A DNA stretch of 64,000 nucleotides, from the NCBI RefSeq assembly GCF_000260985.4, contig NC_017857.3, forward strand, positions 1,798,001 to 1,862,000, written 5' to 3'. Position numbers and translations under genes: made by a program. Shown here one piece after another: positions 35,505 through 44,715 of the stretch (the first letter of the stretch is position 1; each line of letters begins with the position of its first letter). The notes under the pieces were generated by a model. That model was not told the DNA's origin. It did not search any database and saw only the letters and a list, made by a program, of their open reading frames with translations. The DNA comes from Methylophaga nitratireducenticrescens (GTDB lineage: Bacteria > Pseudomonadota > Gammaproteobacteria > Nitrosococcales > Methylophagaceae).

Positions 35505-35758
35505 GTTCTGTGTTCTCCTTTAGCTGACATAATACGAATGAACGATTTATTCCTCATGGGTATCGGGAGAGGCGGTAAGATTGAAAGCCAAAGCTTCGCG
35601 TCCTCACTGTACAACCCCGAATCGACCACCCCAAGCTACAACAGAAAATTGAGCCGGTAAATTTAGTCGGCTACCCCAAACTACTTATTTTCATTGATTC
35701 TAACTTGACGTCCCAAGTGAAAACCAGCAAGTCGAGAAACCGTCATTCTGGCAACTGT

Positions 35759-36418
35759 CTAGCCGTTTGTGCTGGTCGTTTTACGCCAGAAGGGGATAAA
35801 CCGGGACGTCTTTTGAGCGTATTGTCGCCACAGCTCCCCGAATTCGGCTTCAGCAGCTCTCTCCTCACGTTTGGCGAGTCGCACGTACATGTAAACAAGC
35901 ACGGGGTACATTGCAAGTGTCAGCAGTGTTGGCCATTGGAACAAAAAACCGGTCATGATCAAGATAAAGCCAAGATATTGTGGGTGCTGCATCCTGGCAT
36001 ATAATCCATGTGTGGCCAGGGTTTTTGCCTTTTGGGCGGCGTAGAGCTCTTGCCATCCTTTCGAGATTAGCCAGAATCCTCCACCGATCAGCGCGAAGCT
36101 GAGCAAGTGAAATGGACCAAAATGCGGGTTGGCTTCCCATCCGAACATCATCTCCAGCAAGTGGCCGGCATCGTGGGACAGCCAGTCCACTTGAGGGAAA
36201 CGGGACTGCAGCCAACCCGACAGCAGGTAGATGGTCAGTGGAAATCCATACATCTCTGCAAATAAAGCAACAAGGAAAGCACTGAATGCGCTGAAACTAC
36301 GCCAATCCGTGCGAGTTTTCGGTTTGAAAAAACTCAATGCAAAGAAAATGAAAACCGCCGAGTTGACAATGACCAAGCCCCACAAGCCGTAAGCCTGCAT
36401 ACTTTCATGATTCATCAT
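35759..36418 (-). CDS. Isoprenylcysteine methyltransferase-like membrane protein
   Basis: 219-aa inner-membrane protein of the ICMT/PEMT-type methyltransferase family; about five segments, with the AdoMet-binding C-terminal motif GLYARMQHPQYLGFILI and the conserved tail RLAKREERAAEAEFGELWRQY. Such proteins recur in heavy-metal islands with DUF2933 proteins; the methyl acceptor is unknown. The start overlaps the DUF2933 gene (ATGA), so the two are translationally coupled. Confidence 0.83.
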   Translation of the reverse strand: MMNHESMQAYGLWGLVIVNSAVFIFFALSFFKPKTRTDWRSFSAFSAFLVALFAEMYGFPLTIYLLSGWLQSRFPQVDWLSHDAGHLLEMMFGWEANPHFGPFHLLSFALIGGGFWLISKGWQELYAAQKAKTLATHGLYARMQHPQYLGFILIMTGFLFQWPTLLTLAMYPVLVYMYVRLAKREERAAEAEFGELWRQYAQKTSRFIPFWRKTTSTNG

Positions 36419-36681
36419 TTTTGCTCCTCATCGTCTTCGGCCTTTTTGCCGAACAATCGGTCCATCGATCTGCCCTCTCGATAGAGGACGAAAAACATCA
36501 GCGGACACAGAATCAGAATCAAGTAAAGCGCCATTCCCCATAAATGGGCTCTATGCTCCTGTAGGAGAAGTAGTGCAGCAAATGCGGTAAAACCACACAG
36601 AACAAACCAGTATCGCCAATTGACATGCTTGTTCGGCTTTTCCATTTGGGAGTTATTTCTCTGGTGTGATTTCGGGTTCAT
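36415..36681 (-). CDS. DUF2933 family membrane protein
   Basis: 88-aa protein with two membrane segments (WFVLCGFTAFAALLLL and ALYLILILCPLMFF) and the DUF2933 hallmark ILCPLM. An acidic tail follows (KKAEDDEEQK). A Met at 36645 is an alternative start that trims 12 polar residues. It is the first gene of a pair with the methyltransferase-like gene. Function unknown; the family is typical of copper islands. Confidence 0.75.
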   Translation of the reverse strand: MNPKSHQRNNSQMEKPNKHVNWRYWFVLCGFTAFAALLLLQEHRAHLWGMALYLILILCPLMFFVLYREGRSMDRLFGKKAEDDEEQK

Positions 36682-37167
36682 TTTGGGTACCTGTCTTCGC
36701 TATGTGGGAATGTTGGCGTTTTGCTTCAGATCCTATTTTCAAGACTGAATGTGTACGCGGTGAAAACGCCAAGATTGATGCTAAGAATTGTCCGTGGCGT
36801 TCTGATCGACGGATCGGTAATACTCTTCTTTGAAGTCCATCCACCCGTCATGCATAGGTTGATACAGTGTTTTGTCAAAATTTCCACCATGCCGTCGATA
36901 CATAAATGCGATGCGTCGTAGGAAAAACGAGCCTAGCGAATTTCTCATCAAAAGCGACTTCATCCAGACCGTATAGCTGGTCAATCTATGCAATGGCTCC
37001 GTTCACTTATTTATCCTTGGTCTGCCTCAAAGCCCGTGTGATGACTCACCAAACTGACTACTAAAACGCCCATTCGATGTACTAAGTGTTTCATCGCATT
37101 GCGCTATTTGTTTGAGAGATGGGGTGTCCCAGCATCGTGAAATTCGGATGCTGAACACCTAAACCAG
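36682..37167. other. Gap with one doubtful small frame
   Basis: 486 bases without a supported gene. A minus-strand frame at 36781-36963 (60 aa from a Met; RRIAFMYRRHGGNFDKTLY, MHDGWMDFKEEYYRS) may be a real small protein or a gene remnant, but has no ribosome site and no family I recognise. A 7-bp hairpin (CAGCATC/GATGCTG, 37131-37154) lies just beyond the next minus-strand gene and may act as its 3' end. Confidence 0.35.
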
Positions 37168-37584
37168 CTATTTCTTGTGAATATGCTTGCGGAGTTTTTT
37201 CTCTTCCATCTGATGTTCTCCCATCTGGTTCATCATCATCTGCATCATATTCATTCGTTCATCCATCATGCTCATGCAGTCTTCCTTGCCTTTGTGTTCC
37301 ATGGTTTTACCTTTCATGCCCCCATGCATCATTTTCATTCCTTTCTGCATGGCGGTCATATGATCCTCCATCATTTTGTGGCGTTTCTCATGGTCTTGTT
37401 CTTGTTGAATTTGATCCATCAGAGCTTGCATTTCCTGCATATGATCATGCATGGCAGTCATACCCTTATCCTGCATTTTCATGGTGTTGTCTTGCATTTT
37501 GTCATTATGCTGGTGGTCATCCTGGGCGAAAGCTGGCGCAGTAAGGATGGCGGTGATGATGAGTGATCGGGTAAGATTTTTCAT
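37168..37584 (-). CDS. Met/His-rich periplasmic metal-binding protein
   Basis: 138-aa exported protein with a signal peptide (about 1-20, ending PAFAQDD) and AGGAGATAACC before the ATG. The mature chain is almost entirely Met, His, Lys, Glu and Asp in helical repeats (MKMQDKGMTAMHDHMQEMQ, MKMMHGGMKGKTMEH), ending HIHKK. Such chains bind Cu(I) through Met and Cu(II) through His. A periplasmic copper sponge is inferred. It follows the DUF2933 and P-ATPase genes on the same strand. Confidence 0.83.
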   Translation of the reverse strand: MKNLTRSLIITAILTAPAFAQDDHQHNDKMQDNTMKMQDKGMTAMHDHMQEMQALMDQIQQEQDHEKRHKMMEDHMTAMQKGMKMMHGGMKGKTMEHKGKEDCMSMMDERMNMMQMMMNQMGEHQMEEKKLRKHIHKK

Positions 37585-37653
37585 GGTTATCTCCTAGGTT
37601 TACTTCAAGGGGAGGATTCCCCTCTGGTTTAACGGTTGTGACCTGACATGACA

Positions 37654-37935
37654 CTACAGCCGGTCATTCGTTTTTTTTCGCCCATCTTCCAGACCACGGC
37701 GATAGGCTTCTTCCGCATCTTGGTGTTGATGTTCGTCTTTACTGTTTTCTCCATGATCGCCATGCCCCTTATGCATGAATATATGCATCAGTGGACACAA
37801 CAAAATAATCAGAAATGGAAGATATGGAAGGATGTGGGCACTGTGATCAACGAAAATAAAATAGAGCGCCACTCCAATAAGTATAAGAGTTGCCATACCA
37901 TGAAGGCTGGTCCAAAAACCGGGTTTGCTTGCCAT
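37654..37935 (-). CDS. DUF2933 family membrane protein
   Basis: 93-aa protein with two hydrophobic segments (LHGMATLILIGVALYF and ILPYLPFLIILLCPLMHIF), the DUF2933 LLCPLM motif, and a His-rich end (HKGHGDH, DEHQHQD). AGGAGAAACTAG before the ATG is a good ribosome site. It lies between the P-ATPase and the Met/His-rich gene, probably in one leftward operon. A frameshifted relative remains at 24000-24135. Confidence 0.82.
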   Translation of the reverse strand: MASKPGFWTSLHGMATLILIGVALYFIFVDHSAHILPYLPFLIILLCPLMHIFMHKGHGDHGENSKDEHQHQDAEEAYRRGLEDGRKKTNDRL

Positions 37936-37987
37936 CTAGTTTCTCCTATGCCGCCTTATAGACAGCGCTGTTAGATGTATGTCAGGG

Positions 37988-40534
37988 TCATTTATCAATA
38001 TTCAGTTTCACCCGCTTAAGGCGCAGTGAGTTGCCAATCACCGACAAAGAGCTGGTTGTCATGGCGATCACCCCGATCATCGGATGAAGTAGGCCGACAG
38101 CTGCAATGGGTATCGCGGCCACATTGTAAAACCAGGCCCAAAACAGGTTTTCAACGATTTTCCGAAAAGTTGCACGGGACAGGCGAATAGCCTCCACCAC
38201 CTTGGTTAGTTCACCTTTAACCAAGGTGACATCCGCAGCTTCAATGGCAACATCGGCGCCAGCACCGATAGCGATACCCACATTGGCCTGTTTCAGTGCC
38301 GGGGCGTCGTTGATTCCATCGCCCACCATGGCCACCAGTTGCCCATATTTTTCCTGCAGCCGCTTAATTGCATCCACCTTGCCTTCAGGCAAAACGCCCG
38401 CCATAACTTCGTCGATCCCCACCTGGTTCGCGACGTGGCGAGCTGTGCGTTCGTTGTCGCCTGTGATCATGACAGTGTGAATGCCCATCTCATGAAGCGC
38501 GGCAATGGCAGCTTTCGAGTCCTCTTTAATGGTGTCGGCCACGGCGACAATACCGGCTGCCTGGTCTCCGGCGGCAACCAGCATGGCGGTCTTACCCTCG
38601 TTTTCAAGACGGATCATGACTTCTTCGAGGTCGCCCAACTCTATATTGGCTTCGCTGAGAAGACGGCGGCTGCCCACGCGAATGAGCTGGTCGTCGACAC
38701 GGCCTTCCACTCCTCGCGCAGTAATCGCTCGGAAGTCCACCACTGTAGGAACCTCCAGTCCCTTTTCCCGGGCGCCATTCACGATGGATTGCCCCAGAGG
38801 ATGTTCGGAGCCGGCTTCCACAGATGCCGCGAACCTAAGTACATCGCTTTCATTGAAGCCGGCGGTAGCAATCACATCTGTGAGCGCGGGCTCGCCTCTG
38901 GTGATGGTGCCGGTTTTGTCGAGTACAACGGCCTTGATGTCCTTAAGAGACTGAATGGCCTCGCCGGAGCGGATAAGCACACCTAATTCTGCGCCCAGTC
39001 CCGAGCCCACCATGATGGCAGTGGGAGTGGCGAGCCCCAAAGCACAGGGACAGGCTATCACCAGTACGGAAATTGCCGAAAGTGTACCCAGCATCAATGG
39101 TGAAAGTTCCGGGTTAACCCATGGCAGGAACTCGGCACCCCAGTAAAGAATCGGCCGAAGCGACTCGGCGAAAATTAGCCAGATTACAAAGCTAGCAAGG
39201 CTGATCATGATAACCGCCGGGACAAACTTTGCGGTCACTCTGTCGGCGAATTCCTGGATGGGTATTTTAGAGCCTTGTGCCTGTTCCACCAGTCGGACAA
39301 CTTGTGACAAAAAGGTATCGGCACCTACCCGAGTGGCGCGAACTTGCAGCATGCCTTCCTTATTAATGGTGGCTCCAATCACTGCTTCGCCGGGTCCTTT
39401 CTCCACCGGCACGGACTCGCCCGTGGCGATGGATTCATCCAGATGACTATTACCTTCGACAATTTCGCCGTCGGTAGGTACCTTGCCGCCAGGCCTAACC
39501 ACCATGATGTCTCCGACCTGAAGCTCCGCAACCGCTACTTCAACTTCATGTCCTTCCCGTAGTACGGAGGCGGTTTTAGCACCCAGTTTTAGTAGTTTTT
39601 TGATCGCCTGTGATGCCCGCCCCTTGGCACGAGTTTCCAGGTAGCGGCCAAGCATATGGAAGGTCATGATGGTGGCGGCCATTTCAATAAAAGATGTCAT
39701 GGGGTAGATAAATCCCACAAGCCCAATCAGGTAAGGGGGCAGGCTTCCCAAGGAAATAAGGACATCCATGTTGGCGGTGCGATTGGTAAGGGAACGCCAG
39801 GATGAGCGGTGGGTTGCCCACCCGCCTTGCAGGAAGACCACAGGAAAGCCAAGTAAAGCAACCCAAGTGAGATAGTTTGGCACCGGCACCCAGAACATAT
39901 GCACCATCATCAATACCATAATCAATGTGGTTGGGATGGCGGCGAACCATAAACGCCTCCAAGCCTGTTCAAGGTAACGCTCTTCAACCGCCGCGTCGGC
40001 TTCCGCATTTCCCTGCGAACGACTTTCACTGATGGCTGCTACATCGTATCCCGCTTGCTCAATAGCTTCTTTGATGTTTTTTGTGTTTACTGTTACCGGA
40101 TCGAAACTAACCGTCACCTTATGATTGGCAATGTTAGTTGAAATATCATTAATGCCGGTAAGGCGTTTGATGGAGGTTGAGACTAGCCCAGCACAATGAT
40201 CGCTGCCCATGCTAGGTACTGTGAACAAGGCTTCGCTAGTTCCGCTAGACATTGGTGATGACATACTATCTACATCGTAGCCGGCCTTTTCGATTGCGTC
40301 CCAAATGTTCTTATCACTTAGCTGGTTTGGATCGAACTCCACAGTGACATGGTGGTTAGCTATGTTGGTACTGATATTGATGATGCCTGATAGTCGATTA
40401 ATAGAAGCTGTTATGAGGCCAGCGCAGTGATTGCTGCCCATGCCGGACACCAAAAACTGTGTTGTTTCAACATCCGAAGTAGTTTTCGTAAGTTTAGATT
40501 TTGAGGGTTGTTCAGGTATGTCCATAGCTATCAT
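37988..40534 (-). CDS. Copper-type P1B-ATPase with two atypical metal-binding domains
   Basis: 848-aa inner-membrane cation pump. The pump core is complete: ACPCALGLATPTA (membrane metal site), DKTGTITRGEP (phosphorylation Asp), SEHPLGQ (HP motif) and GDGINDAPAL. Two N-terminal heavy-metal domains precede it, but where the usual M-x-C-x-x-C stands they read GMGSNHC (31-37) and SMGSDHC (109-114), leaving a single Cys each. The CPC core and context suggest Cu(I)/Ag(I) export. GGAG lies 5 bases before the ATG at 40534. Divergent from the cus genes. Confidence 0.93.
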   Translation of the reverse strand: MIAMDIPEQPSKSKLTKTTSDVETTQFLVSGMGSNHCAGLITASINRLSGIINISTNIANHHVTVEFDPNQLSDKNIWDAIEKAGYDVDSMSSPMSSGTSEALFTVPSMGSDHCAGLVSTSIKRLTGINDISTNIANHKVTVSFDPVTVNTKNIKEAIEQAGYDVAAISESRSQGNAEADAAVEERYLEQAWRRLWFAAIPTTLIMVLMMVHMFWVPVPNYLTWVALLGFPVVFLQGGWATHRSSWRSLTNRTANMDVLISLGSLPPYLIGLVGFIYPMTSFIEMAATIMTFHMLGRYLETRAKGRASQAIKKLLKLGAKTASVLREGHEVEVAVAELQVGDIMVVRPGGKVPTDGEIVEGNSHLDESIATGESVPVEKGPGEAVIGATINKEGMLQVRATRVGADTFLSQVVRLVEQAQGSKIPIQEFADRVTAKFVPAVIMISLASFVIWLIFAESLRPILYWGAEFLPWVNPELSPLMLGTLSAISVLVIACPCALGLATPTAIMVGSGLGAELGVLIRSGEAIQSLKDIKAVVLDKTGTITRGEPALTDVIATAGFNESDVLRFAASVEAGSEHPLGQSIVNGAREKGLEVPTVVDFRAITARGVEGRVDDQLIRVGSRRLLSEANIELGDLEEVMIRLENEGKTAMLVAAGDQAAGIVAVADTIKEDSKAAIAALHEMGIHTVMITGDNERTARHVANQVGIDEVMAGVLPEGKVDAIKRLQEKYGQLVAMVGDGINDAPALKQANVGIAIGAGADVAIEAADVTLVKGELTKVVEAIRLSRATFRKIVENLFWAWFYNVAAIPIAAVGLLHPMIGVIAMTTSSLSVIGNSLRLKRVKLNIDK

Positions 40535-40867
40535 CTAACTCCAATTTAGTATGCAAATAGTTAAGATGTTGTTGGGCAATTCAATCAGATTGATTTGCCA
40601 TTATCTGGGAATTTTCCAGACAGTTAACATCAAATTTCGGAAACTGAGTTCGAACATTCCAGCATACTTACATCGATATGCATCTCGTGATTTATCAAAA
40701 AACCCGTCAACAAATATAGCTCCAATTTATCTTGTTGTAGAATCAATCTCGCTAACTAATATATGACGGCTAGGATCTCTAAGTTAGAGTTTCTAGCAGT
40801 AGAACAAAATAGATACTACACCTATAAGAAGATACTTAGATGCCTCTTTCAATATCATTACGTTTAG

Positions 40868-40910
40868 ATTACAAAATCGTAATCATAAATTTCATAAAGT
40901 TGCGTATAAT
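40868..40910 (+). promoter_or_regulatory. CopR box and promoter of the cus operon
   Basis: GATTAC-AAAATC-GTAATC (40867-40884) is a perfect dyad and matches the box at 26371-26386 in 15 of 16 core bases. TATAAT at 40905-40910 sits 21 bases beyond the core, so the box covers the -35 position, as in CusR-type activation. It lies in the 491-base gap between the divergent P-ATPase and the cus genes; a short frame at 40551-40766 there is not credible. Confidence 0.72.
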
Positions 40911-41025
40911 TGGATTTATGGATGATCTGTTTAGAAAGCTTTGATGCCATGTGGCGCTTGAAACTTGGATTATGGTGTGCAGGTCATTTTGTTATTAATT
41001 TAGACAATAAAGTATTATTGAAAAA

Positions 41026-41367
41026 ATGCGCATAGTAAGTCTATTACTGCTTTGTTTTTCGTTGGCTTTCGCCAATGTTAGTTATGCGCAGAACCATGAA
41101 AAAAATTGCCCTATGGAGCAAGACGGCAGCATGAGTAATATGGATCATGCCAATATGCCAGACTGCTGTAATGATGCCGAGACTGCCGCTAAAACAGGTA
41201 AATCCTGTAAAGCAGATCAAGATTGCAGCATCTCTAATGTGGTTATCCTTTTTTCTGTTCCATCATGGAACTTCGTTTTCACTGATAGGCGTTTGGCACG
41301 AGCGGGTATACCGTTTGTGCCTACCTTGGCGCCTACTGACCTTTGGCGTCCGCCAACCTTAAGCTGA
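41026..41367 (+). CDS. Small Cys/Met-rich exported protein heading the cus operon
   Basis: 113-aa exported protein; signal peptide about 1-21 (ending VSYAQN). The mature N-terminal part has paired Cys and Met/His (NCPMEQDGSMSNMDHANMPD, CCNDAETAAKTGKSCKADQD), then a short aromatic tail ending WRPPTLS. Similar small leaders stand at the front of RND metal-efflux operons; function is not established, metal binding is likely. It follows the CopR box and TATAAT by about 115 bases. Confidence 0.7.
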   Translation: MRIVSLLLLCFSLAFANVSYAQNHEKNCPMEQDGSMSNMDHANMPDCCNDAETAAKTGKSCKADQDCSISNVVILFSVPSWNFVFTDRRLARAGIPFVPTLAPTDLWRPPTLS

Positions 41368-41467
41368 TCCCATTTTTCCGTAGCGTTTCAAGCTGCGACT
41401 TATCTCCATGCTTGAAACATTTGCGTTGCATTTGCTGCAACGCCTCTGAATTCATCGGATCCAGCTT

Positions 41468-42820
41468 ATGTCAAACTTATTTACCAGAGCCGTTGTGCTC
41501 AAAAGTTATTCGCCACCAATCTGGCGAATTCACTGGCTAAGCTTTATTGCATTATTGACTGCCAGTTTTGCAACTGCCGTCATGGCGCAACCACAAGTTT
41601 CATCTGAGTCACTAAGCCTTGAGAATGCATTGCAACTTGCTGAGCATCGCTCTCAGGCCTTGTTAGCGCAAGATGCTGCAGCGCAAGCCTCCCAAGAGCT
41701 GGCCATTGAAGCCGGTCAACTTCCCGATCCCATGCTGGAGTTATCTGTAAATAACCTGCCAGTCAATGGTCCCATGGCTTATAGCCTTACGGAAGATTTT
41801 ATGACCTCTCGCAATATTGGCATTTCTCAGACATATACCCGTGAAGCCAAGCGCCATGCTCGTGCCAACGTGTTTGAACTTAAAGCAGATAAGGCGCAGA
41901 TAACTAAAAAACTGACACTTACTGAAATTCGCCAAAACACTGCATTGGCCTGGTTTGATGGTTACTACCAGCAGCAAATGGTGGAACTTTTAACACGTGA
42001 GCAGCAAGAAGCAAGCTTACAAGTAGAGGCTGCCGAAGCTATTTATCGTGCAGGGACTGGCCCGCAGTCCGATATTTTTCTGGCCAAAACAACTGTGGCT
42101 GAAATCCAGGATCGTATTCATCAGGCTCAAGCACGTCTTGAAAATGCCAAAACGACGCTGTCGCGTTGGGTCGGAGATATTAACAATATCTCTTTAGACG
42201 CCGCGCCTGACATCACTCAGTCTCCGCTCGACACTCAGCATTTATATCATCAGGTAAGTGAACATCCAGATATTGCTGTAATGAGGGCTGAGGAGGCGGT
42301 TGCAATGGCTGAAGCCAAGGTCGCACGTCAAGAAAAACAGTCTGATTGGACTTGGTCAGTAATGTATGGCGAACGAAGTTCAGGTTTTTCGGACATGATT
42401 TCGATTGGTGTCAGCGTGCCGCTGCAATGGAATCAGGAGAGCCGCCAGGATCGTGTGGTAGCTGCCAAATTGGCCCAAGCGGACCAGGTGCGAGCAGAAC
42501 GCGAAGAAATGACCCGAGAACATATTGCTGAGACAGCGCGCTGGCTCGATACCTGGAAAAGTAATTTAGTCCGACTCAGTGACTATGAAACGGCTTTGAT
42601 CCCCCTTGCCAGCCAGCGCACTAATGCGGCACTCGCCGAATATCGTGGCGGTAAAGGTGAGTTACAGACGGTATTTGATGCCCGAAAAATGGAAATCGCT
42701 ACGCGTCTAGAAAAACTGCGGATCGAAATGGAAACCGCAGCGCTTTGGGCCACATTGGAATATCTGATATTGCCCGATAGTACCGTCATTCCTTCATCCC
42801 GCACCATGGAGTTCAAATAA
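41468..42820 (+). CDS. cusC: CusC/CzcC-type outer-membrane efflux protein
   Basis: 450-aa TolC-family channel for the tripartite copper/silver pump. Signal segment about 22-41 (ending VMAQP), then the two TolC-type coiled repeats (LENALQLAEHRSQALLAQDA, LPDPMLELSVNNLP; later HPDIAVMRAEEAVAMAEAKV, SIGVSVPLQWNQESRQ). Ends where cusB begins: the stop and start share TAATG, so translation is coupled. Confidence 0.9.
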   Translation: MSNLFTRAVVLKSYSPPIWRIHWLSFIALLTASFATAVMAQPQVSSESLSLENALQLAEHRSQALLAQDAAAQASQELAIEAGQLPDPMLELSVNNLPVNGPMAYSLTEDFMTSRNIGISQTYTREAKRHARANVFELKADKAQITKKLTLTEIRQNTALAWFDGYYQQQMVELLTREQQEASLQVEAAEAIYRAGTGPQSDIFLAKTTVAEIQDRIHQAQARLENAKTTLSRWVGDINNISLDAAPDITQSPLDTQHLYHQVSEHPDIAVMRAEEAVAMAEAKVARQEKQSDWTWSVMYGERSSGFSDMISIGVSVPLQWNQESRQDRVVAAKLAQADQVRAEREEMTREHIAETARWLDTWKSNLVRLSDYETALIPLASQRTNAALAEYRGGKGELQTVFDARKMEIATRLEKLRIEMETAALWATLEYLILPDSTVIPSSRTMEFK

Positions 42821-44715
42821 TGAATCGCAAATACATTTTTTTATTTTTAGTCATGGCTCTGATGACGCTTATTGCTGGTTATGCTGCTTATCAATGGGGG
42901 ATGCAGCAAGAGATGGACATGTCTTCATCGAGCTCAGAGAGCATGGCGGGTAATGCCAAGACCACTGAAGATCCTTCAAGTTGGGGGATTGCCGAAGGCG
43001 AAAAAGCGACCCGCCGTCATATCGACGCTGGGATTAAAGCCGGTGATATTGATCCGGTCACGGGCCAAAAGATTCTTTTTTACCAAGATCCGATGGTCCC
43101 CGGCAATAAATTCGAGACGCCCGGTAAGTCACCTTATATGGATATGATGCTGGTGCCAGTTTATAAGGGTAGCGCGGGTGGTGAGAGTGCAACCGATGAG
43201 CCCGGCGTTAGCATTAACTCCCGCCTACAACAAAATATTGGCATACGGACGGCTTTGGTAACCAAACAGGACATAGCGACGCAGGTGACAGCGGTAGGCG
43301 CTATTGCATGGAACGAGCGCGAGGAAGTGAATGTTCAAGCCCGTGCGCTGGGTTATGTGGAAAAACTTTTCGTAAAGGCCACCCTGGAGCAGGTCAATAA
43401 AGGCCAGCCGCTTTTGGCTATCTATGTACCTGACTGGGTGGCCGTACAAGAAGAATTTCTGGCTCTTAACAATATGCAAGGTGAAGGATTAGATGAACTG
43501 ATAGCAGCCTCAATTGCCCGCATGCGCCAAGTGGGGATGAGCGAAGCACAAATCCGTCAGGTAAAAAGCACCGGCAGACTTCAAACGCAGCTGATTATTA
43601 CCGCCCCCATTGATGGCGTCATCACAGAATTAGTTGCCCGCGAAGGCATGACCATATCAACCGGTTCCACATTGATGCGTATTAATGGATTAGACCCCGT
43701 CTGGGCGAATGCTGAGGTACCGGAGAGTCAGATTGCATTACTCAATCCTGGTGATCCCATCACCGCCAGCAGCCCGGCTTTTCCCGGCAAACAATTTAAA
43801 GGTCAAATACAAAGATTATTACCGGAAGTGAACCCTATAACACGCACCCTTAAGGCGCGTGTGGTGTTGGACAATCCACAGGGTGAATTGGCGCCGGGAA
43901 TGTTCGTCAATATGCAGTTGGCAGGCAAACAAATTAACGATGCGCTGATGGTGCCAACCGAAGCGCTTATCCGAACGGGCAAACGCACCTTAATCATGCT
44001 GGCGCTCGATAACGGCAGTTTTCGCCCGGTTGAAGTCATAACCGGACGCGTAACTGATGATAAAACCCAAATCCAGCAAGGACTGCAGGAAGGTGAACGG
44101 GTTGTGGTATCAGGTCAGTTTTTGGTGGATTCAGAAGCCAGCCTGAGAGGTGTTGAAGCGCGACTAAGTGACGATAACACGTCGAAAGTCGATGACCATT
44201 CAATGTCTGAGATGACAATGGAAACTCATCAGACCGAGGCACAAATCGAAGCCATAAACGGGCAGATATTGACTTTGACCCATCCGGATATTCCCAGCCT
44301 GGAGTGGCCGGGTATGACCATGGACTTTGAACTTTCGTCATCATTCAATCCAGATGAACTGACGGTGGGTGAGCAAATTGAAATTGCCTTTCGTTTAGAA
44401 AAAGGCGCGGCGCCATTGATTGTGGAGTTACAACCGCGCTCAGCAGATCTTGAAATGGTAATGGAGAGTCATCAGACGCAGGCAAAAATCGAAGCTATAG
44501 ACGGGCAGATTTTAACGCTGACCCATCCAGATATTCCCAGCTTAAATTGGCCGGGCATGACCATGGACTTTGAACTGTCATCCTCGCTGGATCCCGACGG
44601 GCTAAAAGTGGGCGAGCAAATAGCAATTGAGTTTCGCTTAGAAAAAGGCTCGGCACCTAAAATTATCGACCTGCAGCCTTTGTCAGCCGAGACTGAAATG
44701 GAAGGTGCAAAATGA
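42820..44715 (+). CDS. cusB: CusB-type adaptor fused to two CusF-like domains
   Basis: 631-aa periplasmic adaptor. N-terminal anchor (about 5-25), a heavy-metal binding segment ([29 protein letters not shown]), then the barrel-sandwich and beta-barrel core (about 125-450). The C-terminus adds two 81-residue CusF-like domains in tandem (about 467-547 and 548-628), each with His, Trp and two Met in the CusF pattern ([18 protein letters not shown]). Stand-alone CusF normally hands Cu(I) to CusB; here the donor is built in, twice. ATGA overlap with cusA. Confidence 0.93.
   Translation: MNRKYIFLFLVMALMTLIAGYAAYQWGMQQEMDMSSSSSESMAGNAKTTEDPSSWGIAEGEKATRRHIDAGIKAGDIDPVTGQKILFYQDPMVPGNKFETPGKSPYMDMMLVPVYKGSAGGESATDEPGVSINSRLQQNIGIRTALVTKQDIATQVTAVGAIAWNEREEVNVQARALGYVEKLFVKATLEQVNKGQPLLAIYVPDWVAVQEEFLALNNMQGEGLDELIAASIARMRQVGMSEAQIRQVKSTGRLQTQLIITAPIDGVITELVAREGMTISTGSTLMRINGLDPVWANAEVPESQIALLNPGDPITASSPAFPGKQFKGQIQRLLPEVNPITRTLKARVVLDNPQGELAPGMFVNMQLAGKQINDALMVPTEALIRTGKRTLIMLALDNGSFRPVEVITGRVTDDKTQIQQGLQEGERVVVSGQFLVDSEASLRGVEARLSDDNTSKVDDHSMSEMTMETHQTEAQIEAINGQILTLTHPDIPSLEWPGMTMDFELSSSFNPDELTVGEQIEIAFRLEKGAAPLIVELQPRSADLEMVMESHQTQAKIEAIDGQILTLTHPDIPSLNWPGMTMDFELSSSLDPDGLKVGEQIAIEFRLEKGSAPKIIDLQPLSAETEMEGAK
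44218..44703 (+). repeat. 243-bp tandem duplication encoding the CusF-like domains
   Basis: Units at 44218-44460 and 44461-44703 have the same length and encode nearly parallel domains ([19 protein letters not shown] versus [19 protein letters not shown]). The nucleotide copies have diverged mainly at third positions, so the duplication is not recent. Confidence 0.88.

Noticed and set aside
37177-37566. Plus-strand 129-aa His-rich frame
   Set aside because: Mirror image of the real Met/His-rich gene on the minus strand; its CAT-rich codons are the complement of ATG codons, and no ribosome site is present.
38202-38986. Several plus-strand frames inside the P-ATPase gene
   Set aside because: Antisense to a complete pump with all motifs; no start signals and no family resemblance.
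40551-40766. 71-aa plus-strand frame before the cus operon
   Set aside because: It covers the operator region, has no ribosome site, and its sequence has no protein-like pattern.
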